Below are positions 56,154 through 64,000 of a stretch of 64,000 nt of DNA, piece after piece. Source of the stretch: Pseudo-nitzschia pungens (Eukaryota > Bacillariophyta > Bacillariophyceae > Bacillariales > Bacillariaceae); contig CM074760.1 in NCBI GenBank assembly GCA_037355855.1, positions 6,254,501 to 6,318,500 on the forward strand, given 5' to 3'. The notes below the pieces were generated by a model. That model had not been told where the DNA came from. It worked only from the letters and a program-made list of their open reading frames with translations, and ran no database searches. The first letter of the stretch is position 1. Every line of letters starts with the position of its first letter. The position numbers and the translations under genes were made by a program.

Positions 56154-57893
56154 ATGAGCTTCGAACCCGATAATGGGAAATCCATAATTGGCACTCACGA
56201 TTATGTTATTGTCGGTGCTGGTCCGTCCGCAATGGGCATCCTCCGAGGAATCCTCGAGGAAGTTTCTCGGACTTCTAGAAACGAACATCAACCGTTATTT
56301 TCGATTGCAATCGTGGAACGTGGAGTGGGTCCGCCTCATGACGAAGCAACGCATCCTCCTCACAACTGGTACGATGCTGCAAACCCAAAATGTAGAACCT
56401 CGAAAAGCGTCAAGCTCTTTCAATCGGAGATTACCGGGCGAGTAACAGACATCCCTTGTGGTAGCGGTTTGGGAGGGACTTCGAATGTAAACGCGTGCCT
56501 GTGTCTCCCCCCATTGAAAGAAGATTTAGAGTCCTGGCCAGAACCTTATAAGTCTTCGCTTCTTCCGACTGCAAATTATTTGAAAAGAATCATGGAAAGG
56601 CACAAAGTCATACACCACACATCATCTGGGAACGCACACAACCCCTTTTCGCGAAATAATTCGATACTCCAGTTTTGCTCTACCGTACCGACGATGGCAA
56701 AGTGGGACGAAGAAGCTGCAAAATTTGTCAGAAGAAATTATTATGATGCTCTCTTAGAGCCTCTGTTCCAGCAGCATCCTGATTTAGAAAATTATCTACA
56801 TTGGTATCGAGGATATGAGACTCAACGGCTTCTGATGAACGACGACAGCACTCATGTGATAGGTGTCGAATGCATTTCCACAAATAATGATCACGGTGCC
56901 TTATATCAAGAAATTCACGCCAGTAGAAGGGTCATACTTTGCGCTGGTGCTATTGGAACACCAGCCCTCTTGTTGGTATCTGATCTTGGTGACAAAGAGC
57001 CCCTTCTTGGAGTTGGTAAAAATCTCCAAGACCAGGCATTGGTTGCCCGAGTTTTCACGAAAGTACCCTCAAATGAGGATGAAACGAGATCTCCGAATGG
57101 CATTGTCGCACTCGGCCATTTGAAATCTTCGGCAGATGATGATGAGAGAAAAACAAATATTTTTCAGGTTGCCATAGCGGAATCTGTTGCAGATACATCG
57201 ATAGTCCCGTCAGTGGTAGCGACGGCATTGCGTTGGCGATTCCAGAACAACACTCTCACAGAACTAGCAGAAAAAATGTTTGTGTTCGTGAGAGCACTCC
57301 TGAGCTTCACTATCATGTATACACCTTTAGGTTTCATACTGAACCGTTTGACTACAACTACCATGATTTTTCTGATGCACCCTTTGTCACAGGGGAGTGT
57401 TACGATATCACCCAAGCAAGCGCACACGCGGAAAGGGCCTAAAAGGCTCGAAACCATGACCATTTTAGCAGACCCTAACTATTTGGATGACCCTGAAGAC
57501 ATGAAAGCATTGAAGAAGGCATGGGACACTTGTGAGATGGTGACTCTTCGTTCCTCTCTCGAATTATTCCCGAGTCCAATATTGTCAGCTCTTCAGCTCC
57601 TTAAAAGCAAAAAATTTTGGTTTGAAGTATACTGCCGGTACTTTTTGCTCCCATACTATCACTACTCAGGGACTTGTGCCATGTTATCTGGAATCGAGAA
57701 CGAAGATAATCCAGACTGGGTTGTAGATCCTTCCCTTAAACTTCGCGGCCATGACGGCCTCTACATTTGTGATGCTTCTGTCTTTCCTTCCATGGTCTCC
57801 AACCCTCCAGCCTTAACCTGCGCAGCTCTAGGATACGACTTTTCTCGAATGATTGCGTTGGAACTCAGCGCCGAAGACAAAAAAAAATGTTAA
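56154..57893 (+). CDS. GMC-family FAD oxidoreductase
   Basis: Intronless 579-aa flavoenzyme of the glucose-methanol-choline family, predicted to oxidise an alcohol to an aldehyde or ketone; the substrate is not evident. The FAD-binding beta-alpha-beta motif is YVIVGAGPSAMGILRG near residues 17-32. A second FAD contact is CGSGLGGTSNVNACLCLPP near 100, and the family signature RVILCAGAIGTPALLLVSDLG is near 260. The C-terminal active-site region has YYHYSGTCAM, containing the catalytic histidine, followed by YICDASVFPSMVSNPPALT with the partner asparagine. There is no obvious targeting peptide. A hydrophobic patch near 375-400 (LLSFTIMYTPLGFILNRL) may contact membrane. It converges on TAF2 with 85 bp between stops. 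Confidence 0.92.
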   Translation: MSFEPDNGKSIIGTHDYVIVGAGPSAMGILRGILEEVSRTSRNEHQPLFSIAIVERGVGPPHDEATHPPHNWYDAANPKCRTSKSVKLFQSEITGRVTDIPCGSGLGGTSNVNACLCLPPLKEDLESWPEPYKSSLLPTANYLKRIMERHKVIHHTSSGNAHNPFSRNNSILQFCSTVPTMAKWDEEAAKFVRRNYYDALLEPLFQQHPDLENYLHWYRGYETQRLLMNDDSTHVIGVECISTNNDHGALYQEIHASRRVILCAGAIGTPALLLVSDLGDKEPLLGVGKNLQDQALVARVFTKVPSNEDETRSPNGIVALGHLKSSADDDERKTNIFQVAIAESVADTSIVPSVVATALRWRFQNNTLTELAEKMFVFVRALLSFTIMYTPLGFILNRLTTTTMIFLMHPLSQGSVTISPKQAHTRKGPKRLETMTILADPNYLDDPEDMKALKKAWDTCEMVTLRSSLELFPSPILSALQLLKSKKFWFEVYCRYFLLPYYHYSGTCAMLSGIENEDNPDWVVDPSLKLRGHDGLYICDASVFPSMVSNPPALTCAALGYDFSRMIALELSAEDKKKC

Positions 57894-57978
57894 TTTTGCA
57901 ACAACAACAAAAAATGGAGTCTCTAATTCGTAATTTAATATCAATGATTTGAACAGATGTAAGCTACATCCTGCCTCT

Positions 57979-60900
57979 TTATTGGTCATTTGAAGTTCTC
58001 AATCTTATCTTCGTTATTGCTGTACCGCCATCGATACCTGTAGTTCTCCTTTGTTGCGCAGCAGATGCTATCCATCCTCCCTGCTTGAATGCAGTATCTC
58101 GTTTAATAGGTGGCAGGGGCTGACCAATACCTTGTTCGGTAGCCGAAAGATCCGAAACATTGGAAAGCTTATTGGTCGATTTGAATGTTTCATACGCCTT
58201 CACTGCCATTTGTCCCCGCCACTCTTGTCTGTCAAGCTCCTTGTTCGTAAGTTCATCGAGAGCGGCTAGTGACGCCTTTTCTTCATCCGCAGCTCCCTTT
58301 TCTTCCTCGGACGTTTTCATCACTTTATCCACTCCAAGGTCCTTGTAATTGCCTGACCATTCATTTGGCTTTCTAATCTGTACTTGCATCACAGCAAAGC
58401 ACCCGCTTTTCCAGACCCATTGCCACAGCGCTAAGAGTGTGCAACGAAGCTGACCATCAGTAGCGCACACTCCAACATTTCCTTTGTGAAGGCCAGGTGT
58501 TGTATCCGTGATCTCAATGGGTTCTCCATTTATAGTTCGCCAAAGACTTGTCCCAAAGCGCGCTATACGAACAATAAGTTCCTCCCCGACGACGATTTTA
58601 CGTGGATGCCCAGCTCTTCTTAGCACTGCCAAACCCCGACGTGCTCCGTCATTGACTGCACTTGCAGCTGAGAAAGAAATATCGTTAACGTTCGTAACTG
58701 TTGCTGCACCGGTATCCCCACCGTAGCTGGCTCCAAGAGGCCCATGCAAGAACCTTGCAGCAGAGGTCACTAGATCGTTTCGTCCGCCAATCGCAGCGAC
58801 ACGTTGCATGGAACAAATCTTTCCGGAGCAGGCATCAAGCATTAATTGCGCTAGAGTTTGTCGGAGCCCCGGTGATGTATGAGGATCAATGATTCGTTCA
58901 AACATGAATTCAAGAGCCGTAAGAAGCCCATCAGGATCTTTCTTTTCGGTTTCAAATCGATCAGCAGCACAGCACACGCAAGCTACAGCCTGGGCACATG
59001 CAGCTCGGGTTACATCCGATCTAGTTGGTTTTGAATCGAAAATTGAGATGTAAAATGAAGCTGTTGCGACCTCGTCAAGATTTTTAAATCTCTCTTTTGT
59101 TTCGCCTTCCTGGGAGTTGATATATTGGACGGTTGTGATATCTGTCGTACTCTGTCGAAGTATCGATAGCGTGTACAGCGCAGTGATGGCACAAGGTGCA
59201 ATAGTATCATAGCATACTCCGGAAACACCCGCTAGAGTCTTCGATTCGAAGTCTTTCCGTACATTTTCTCTGTACAGTTCCCATTCCAGCCACCGGCGGC
59301 TTATCTCTATCAAGTTCGATACAGGATGCCTAGCAGTTGATTGAACTGACTTCCCTGTAGTAGGATCAGTGATGAAAGATGGACTTACGTTGATATGGCA
59401 AAGGGCAAGGAGGGCATCGGCAATTAGCATATTAGACGCATATGGCATTGACGTGATAACGACATCCTCAATTTCATCTTCAGACTCTTCATCTTCCACT
59501 TCGATAATGTCTTCGTTCACCCTGCGACACTTCCTTTCAATCAAAACTTCCTCATCCGGAGTTACAAGATTTCCAATCATTTCTGCATCTACGGATTTCA
59601 GTACAGTTTCAAGAAACTGTAGTACGGGGGAGGGGGTCAGTCCATCTTTCGCACGTACGGACGCGATCGCAGTAATGACAGCTGACCTAACTCTATACTC
59701 CTCATCTTCTTCAACTTCAACTTCATCTGCCTCCTCTAGAACAGCAACTCTTTCTACCCCTTCGTCAAAGTCATCGAGGTACTGATATCCATCGTCTTCG
59801 TTTGCCTTCAGCGACGGGGTAGATCCGTCGGCATTGTTGACTGTTTGTGATGGTTCAACGTGGTTCTTTTTTACCGCTATTCTGTTGAATTTTACTGGCA
59901 TAACCGTTTCGTTATTGTAGAATCTCTCGCGAAAATACTGAATCAATAGGTGAAGACCAACCCAGTTTGCCTGCCCTATGTCATTCTTATGTTTTGGAGC
60001 TTTATTGTTTTGCCACTGAGCAATTGCGAAGGCAGCTTGCGCACGGACTGACGGTGTGTGTGGCAACGAACTATGTAATGCTGGTGTTCCACGAAGACAG
60101 TCCCCCAACACTCGTACAGGCAATTCCGATACTTGAACATCAAAAACAGAGGACACTTTTACTGATCCTTGAATTTTCATCGGTCTCTCGGCCAGAGCCC
60201 TGAGAGCATCCACCTGGGCACCAGCATCCCCATCGTGAAAGAGCATCTCGGCTAAACATGCATCTTGTTGAATAACAGAGATTTTGCCTCCGTAAAGAAG
60301 CATAGGATCGACCCTTACCCAAAGGAGAGGTGTAAGGTTTGTGATACGTATCAACTCGATCGCTTGATAGCCCATTTTGTGTATGCTGGACTCGGTGAAC
60401 GCCCCGATGGCCGAAAAGGTAATTCCAAGGGGACTCTTAGAGCTAGAACTTGAATCTCCTTTATTAGAGTCATTTGATTGCTTAGCACCTGCACTTGCAC
60501 TCTCGATAATACCACTGGCTGCTGTTTGTGCTTTGGGGAGGGTTACTGGCTTTGCGTGAAGCGTAATCGATCCCCAGTCACGTCGACTACCATCAAAATT
60601 TAGGTCCTTCACCCACTCACGGAATTGCCCTTCATTTTCTACGACCCGTAATGTTATCGGGCCCCCGTATGATATTCCGCCGACAGGGATCACAGGCTCT
60701 GCGTAAGCCTGCAACTGAATGCCTTTCGAAACGCCAGAAACATCCTTCGAAGGCTCGACATGTACACCAACACGCAAGTACATCTGAGAAGCCCCACGAA
60801 CATATGAATTTGGAAACCCTTCGGGGTCAACGAAGGGTCGGCCGGTCCTAGGATCTACTGAAGAACGCTCAACATCAACCATACGTCCCACCAACTGCTG

Positions 60901-63867
60901 CTCTCTCACACGACCCGATAAAGTTTGAAGCGCACGCGCAAACAAAGTATGTGAAAGACCCCTTTTCTTCAGAATTTCATTCACGCATACGATGAACCTT
61001 GGCTTCGGCCTTTCTATGGTATCCTTTTCCTTTTCCTTGTCCTTGTCCTTATCTCCAACCTGGCCTTTGTCTTGCTCCGAACCTTTCGATTTTCTTTCCG
61101 GCGGATATTTTAGCTCATGCCGACCCGTATCCGCGAGATGTGCTGCTACAAATGTTGCTCTCACCAATCGGATGAAATTGGCAATTCCAGCCCTTCCTTC
61201 AACAACTCGACGTACTAGATCACCTTTGAGAGCACGATATGTAAGTCCGCCAATTGGATGCTGAAGTTCAAGTGCGCCACATCCTAGAGCAGAGCTACTG
61301 TTAGCGTTGCTTGACAGGTAAGAAAGGGATAGGTGTGACCCCATCCAACCAACTGAAGGTTTTGGGACATCAATATCTACATCCGTTCCACGTTCAAGAG
61401 CGCTGACTGTGTCTAAGGTGAGAAGCTGTCGTACAGCAAATTCATCCATCGCAGAAGTGTGTGACTCGGTTCCATTCGATGCAGAACGCCACAGTTGGTC
61501 ATTGTTTCTATCTTCCACAGGAACGGCACCAACGATCCCACCAACGATCCCATCATCGAAATCTACGTCCTCGATATTCTGAACTGGCAAAAAATCCAAG
61601 TTTGAACTATTCAATCCACTCCTACTCGCAAAACGTTTGGTAAAGAATACGCCTCCCTTCCCGCCCCCTTCACCATGAGCACCATGACCACGAGCATAGA
61701 GGCTCATGATCAAGCTCTCGATTAATGTGTGAATATATCCGTTTCCTACATCGTCGCGACCGCCCAATGGGACAGCAGACGTTATCCAGCCCCGTATGGC
61801 ACAGCGTGCTTGGAGAAACTGAAGAATTCGACCTCCGTGGTAGTAAGGAAGTCGATGGTTGATCGGCGGTAGAAGTCGAGAATCAATGACTGCTCCTCCT
61901 AAAAATGGATTGTTCATGACCTCAGGGCAACAGTGGAGGGAGCCACTTGTAACTCCGCCATGAACTGCATCTGGTATCCAAATCTGTGTGTATGATACAG
62001 TGCGGAAAGCGGGGAGTGCTAAAACATCACGCATCAGTGACAGGGCACGATGCGGAACACCTACAGTGGATGTCAAGACACTTTTATCAAGGTCTTCAAG
62101 GATTTCCATTTGTCTTTTGGTGAGCGGAGTCAGATCGAATTTCGTGTCTGGGAGAAGTGATACATTCGAAGTGGTGGCATGAATGAACTTTCTAGCAAAG
62201 ATTGGTGCAAAGTAAGCTTGCCGGATCCCTTCTCCATTTTCTCGAGCATCTTGTATCGGATCTAGAGATTCCTTTCTTTTATCTTCGTCCTCTTCTTCGT
62301 CACTAGAAGCATCGCCAGTTTCACCTTCAACCAATGAATTCAAGTATTCTGGATCCTCTATTATCCGAAAGGGTCCAATAGCAAATCCTTGTGATCGGGG
62401 TGATATCGGAAGCCAACTACTAGATTTCCACACCGATGTTGCAAAAATAGAATTGACAGATGTCATGTTTGCGTTTTTTGGACCGATGGGCAAGATCTCT
62501 GGAGGAATTACGTGGGGGGCAGTGGTCGTAATGTCTTCATCTGTATTTCCTTCGAGACAAGAGATAGAAGTGCTACATAACCACTCAACGTGATCATTTC
62601 CGACTTCCTTCTTAAAACGGTCCATATCGACAACTGTCTGTCCAGTTCCAGGATGAAGAACCAATCCATCATGCAGTAACGTCTCTTGGACTCCGAAATC
62701 TTCTCCAAATCCAACCACTGATAATCCATCGTTCATGGGTGCAGTTACTAAAATTGTCATGTCGTGGGTGGCTCTGTGTCGAGAAGAAGCTGAGTCCGTA
62801 GTAGGAATCCATGATCGGGGCCCTTCGTGATCCCCGTAGGCACCACAGGTGGTATAGACATGAGGCGTTTTATTTGTGGTAAGAGCGTGTATGCCCCCTA
62901 AGTGTCGAACGTTACCGTCACGGTCTTTCCCACCCAAATAAATCTCGTAGCAGACAGTGACTTTCGCCGCTCGATTGTGATTTTTCGCCATCAAGGTTGC
63001 AATTGATCCGATTCTAGAATCCTTTCTCAGAGATGTCCTTGATTTCATTCGTTCCGCAAGTCTCGAAGAAACATCCCCGGAAGAAAGACTACTTTCAATG
63101 TCGAGTTTCCAGCACTCCTTTCGAGCGTTTTCGATCTCACTTGAAGATGGCGAACCTTTGTCCTTCTCATCACTTTCGGCAGGTTTTTTTGCGAGGATAC
63201 GAAGCTCACCGAGGTTACTCCCAATGCTAGCCGCACGAATCGCGGTAGTCATGCCAGTCGCACCCCTCGTTGACTGAGAATCAGCCTCGTGACGCCTAGC
63301 CTTGGTTCTTTGAATAACGTCGTCCATGGTATATGATTTAGCTGGTTTGAGAAGGACTCTTTCAAGTGGATCAAAATGGTGAAACTTTGTTTTTCTTTTG
63401 ACAAGTTCTAGCTTGGTCTGCAATTGACCAGGTGCTTTTGAAGCCACCGTGGATGGTGTTTCCACCTCGACGGAAGATACATGGCAAGATCCTCGCAAAT
63501 GCAACGCAGCATCAAATTTCGTTTTGTTCTCGGTTGCGGGCTTGTCTTTGCTCGTCCCCTCATCCTGCAGCACATATAAAGAAGTTTTAGCTTTTGCATA
63601 CCAAGTCGCTTCGGACAACGAAGAATTCGGCGGACGATATAGATGAAACGACAGCTCTGATTTTTGATGCAATAGCTGCAAGTCCGCAACCTGTGCTGGA
63701 TTGCTTGGTTGAGTTATTGTGGGTGCCTCAAAGCGTCTCTTTTTGGACACCTTGTTATGTGCTGGTCCAGAAGACGAGGCCGACCTGCCTTGCGGGTTCT
63801 TGACGCTCAAGCGAACAGAAACGCCACTGCCTTTCGCCCTTTCTCCTCCAGCCGGCCTTCCCGGCAT
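57979..63867 (-). CDS. TAF2: TFIID subunit TAF2
   Basis: Intronless 1962-aa protein, the largest here, predicted to be the TFIID subunit that contacts core-promoter DNA around the initiator. It carries the inactive M1-aminopeptidase-like fold followed by HEAT-like repeats. The clearest matches are the second half, LTPLLWVRVDPMLLYGGKI followed by DAGAQVDALRALAERP and SVRAQAAFAIAQWQ, and the preceding RGLSHTLFARALQTLSGRV. No HEXXH zinc-binding motif was seen, as expected. The N-terminal 300 residues are basic and low-complexity, with KDKDKEKEKD near 960 interrupting the core and acidic runs near 1380 and 1470. At 1962 aa it is longer than human TAF2 (about 1200 aa), mainly through insertions. 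Assignment is by pattern recall. Confidence 0.78.
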   Translation of the reverse strand: MPGRPAGGERAKGSGVSVRLSVKNPQGRSASSSGPAHNKVSKKRRFEAPTITQPSNPAQVADLQLLHQKSELSFHLYRPPNSSLSEATWYAKAKTSLYVLQDEGTSKDKPATENKTKFDAALHLRGSCHVSSVEVETPSTVASKAPGQLQTKLELVKRKTKFHHFDPLERVLLKPAKSYTMDDVIQRTKARRHEADSQSTRGATGMTTAIRAASIGSNLGELRILAKKPAESDEKDKGSPSSSEIENARKECWKLDIESSLSSGDVSSRLAERMKSRTSLRKDSRIGSIATLMAKNHNRAAKVTVCYEIYLGGKDRDGNVRHLGGIHALTTNKTPHVYTTCGAYGDHEGPRSWIPTTDSASSRHRATHDMTILVTAPMNDGLSVVGFGEDFGVQETLLHDGLVLHPGTGQTVVDMDRFKKEVGNDHVEWLCSTSISCLEGNTDEDITTTAPHVIPPEILPIGPKNANMTSVNSIFATSVWKSSSWLPISPRSQGFAIGPFRIIEDPEYLNSLVEGETGDASSDEEEDEDKRKESLDPIQDARENGEGIRQAYFAPIFARKFIHATTSNVSLLPDTKFDLTPLTKRQMEILEDLDKSVLTSTVGVPHRALSLMRDVLALPAFRTVSYTQIWIPDAVHGGVTSGSLHCCPEVMNNPFLGGAVIDSRLLPPINHRLPYYHGGRILQFLQARCAIRGWITSAVPLGGRDDVGNGYIHTLIESLIMSLYARGHGAHGEGGGKGGVFFTKRFASRSGLNSSNLDFLPVQNIEDVDFDDGIVGGIVGAVPVEDRNNDQLWRSASNGTESHTSAMDEFAVRQLLTLDTVSALERGTDVDIDVPKPSVGWMGSHLSLSYLSSNANSSSALGCGALELQHPIGGLTYRALKGDLVRRVVEGRAGIANFIRLVRATFVAAHLADTGRHELKYPPERKSKGSEQDKGQVGDKDKDKEKEKDTIERPKPRFIVCVNEILKKRGLSHTLFARALQTLSGRVREQQLVGRMVDVERSSVDPRTGRPFVDPEGFPNSYVRGASQMYLRVGVHVEPSKDVSGVSKGIQLQAYAEPVIPVGGISYGGPITLRVVENEGQFREWVKDLNFDGSRRDWGSITLHAKPVTLPKAQTAASGIIESASAGAKQSNDSNKGDSSSSSKSPLGITFSAIGAFTESSIHKMGYQAIELIRITNLTPLLWVRVDPMLLYGGKISVIQQDACLAEMLFHDGDAGAQVDALRALAERPMKIQGSVKVSSVFDVQVSELPVRVLGDCLRGTPALHSSLPHTPSVRAQAAFAIAQWQNNKAPKHKNDIGQANWVGLHLLIQYFRERFYNNETVMPVKFNRIAVKKNHVEPSQTVNNADGSTPSLKANEDDGYQYLDDFDEGVERVAVLEEADEVEVEEDEEYRVRSAVITAIASVRAKDGLTPSPVLQFLETVLKSVDAEMIGNLVTPDEEVLIERKCRRVNEDIIEVEDEESEDEIEDVVITSMPYASNMLIADALLALCHINVSPSFITDPTTGKSVQSTARHPVSNLIEISRRWLEWELYRENVRKDFESKTLAGVSGVCYDTIAPCAITALYTLSILRQSTTDITTVQYINSQEGETKERFKNLDEVATASFYISIFDSKPTRSDVTRAACAQAVACVCCAADRFETEKKDPDGLLTALEFMFERIIDPHTSPGLRQTLAQLMLDACSGKICSMQRVAAIGGRNDLVTSAARFLHGPLGASYGGDTGAATVTNVNDISFSAASAVNDGARRGLAVLRRAGHPRKIVVGEELIVRIARFGTSLWRTINGEPIEITDTTPGLHKGNVGVCATDGQLRCTLLALWQWVWKSGCFAVMQVQIRKPNEWSGNYKDLGVDKVMKTSEEEKGAADEEKASLAALDELTNKELDRQEWRGQMAVKAYETFKSTNKLSNVSDLSATEQGIGQPLPPIKRDTAFKQGGWIASAAQQRRTTGIDGGTAITKIRLRTSNDQ

Positions 63868-64000
63868 CTTGCGCTGCTCTAGTCTAGTGAATTAATCCAC
63901 TGCAGCCACTGCACCACACACTTGACCTGACTCCGTAGCAGTTACCAGGGATATTCAAATGGTGATAATTGTCTATGGTGACCTCAACCCACAGCTCCTA

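Overview
The window looks like nuclear DNA of a diatom, probably a raphid pennate, although the species cannot be fixed from sequence alone. There are 20 protein genes. Eight are intronless and twelve carry 21 short GT-AG introns of 76-191 bp, placed here by joining reading frames across consensus splice sites. The genetic code is standard. Two proteins begin with a signal peptide followed by an F-centred 'SxxF' type site, as expected for import into a complex red-derived plastid. The gene content is typical of a stramenopile nucleus: TFIIH, TFIID, SGT1, eRF3, eEF2 kinase and peroxisomal beta-oxidation enzymes. No rRNA, tRNA, CRISPR array, transposase or viral gene was seen.

Layout, left to right: SLC10/SBF-type transporter (-, 61-1443); unknown basic/acidic protein (+, 2282-3922); FadE-type acyl-CoA dehydrogenase (+, 5168-7696); eEF2K-type alpha-kinase with an inserted Tudor-like segment (-, 8006-10703); TFIIH subunit SSL1/p44 (+, 11734-13351); very large F-box plus protein kinase fusion (-, 13522-18299); peroxisomal 2,4-dienoyl-CoA reductase ending in SRL (+, 20122-21113); unknown coiled-coil protein (-, 21266-23922); ubiquitin-like protein with C-terminal SUMO-interacting-type motifs (+, 25004-25875); SGT1 (+, 27159-28587); signal-peptide/WW/PP2C phosphatase (-, 29029-30573); PH plus PDZ-like coiled-coil protein (-, 31932-35783); eRF3 (+, 37229-38995); EF-3-like HEAT protein with no ABC cassettes (-, 39297-40991); SLC25 carrier with a signal-peptide-like leader (+, 42959-44363); DHX37/Dhr1-type helicase (-, 44565-48706); proteasome-alpha-like protein with a signal peptide (-, 50356-51480); two-domain GT7-GT31 glycosyltransferase (+, 52358-55115); GMC oxidoreductase (+, 56154-57893); TAF2 (-, 57979-63867).

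Several genes belong to shared processes without forming operons: fatty-acid degradation (acyl-CoA dehydrogenase, dienoyl-CoA reductase), translation (eEF2 kinase, eRF3, EF-3-like, DHX37), general transcription (SSL1, TAF2) and ubiquitin/SUMO-linked regulation (Ubl-SIM protein, SGT1, F-box kinase).

Intergenic DNA falls into two classes. Seven 3'-to-3' gaps are short (about 85-440 bp) and plain. Gaps containing a gene 5' end are long (about 0.8-2 kb), and most carry clusters of a degenerate word, GTAAGGTTA or its complement TAACCTTAC, mixed with TACGAGTA, GTACGGTA and TAGTAG-like words. This promoter-side enrichment is the strongest non-coding signal. The most unusual proteins are the reversed-order chondroitin-synthase-like glycosyltransferase, the secretory proteasome-alpha-like protein, the Tudor-containing eEF2K and the WW-PP2C with evenly spaced GLF motifs.
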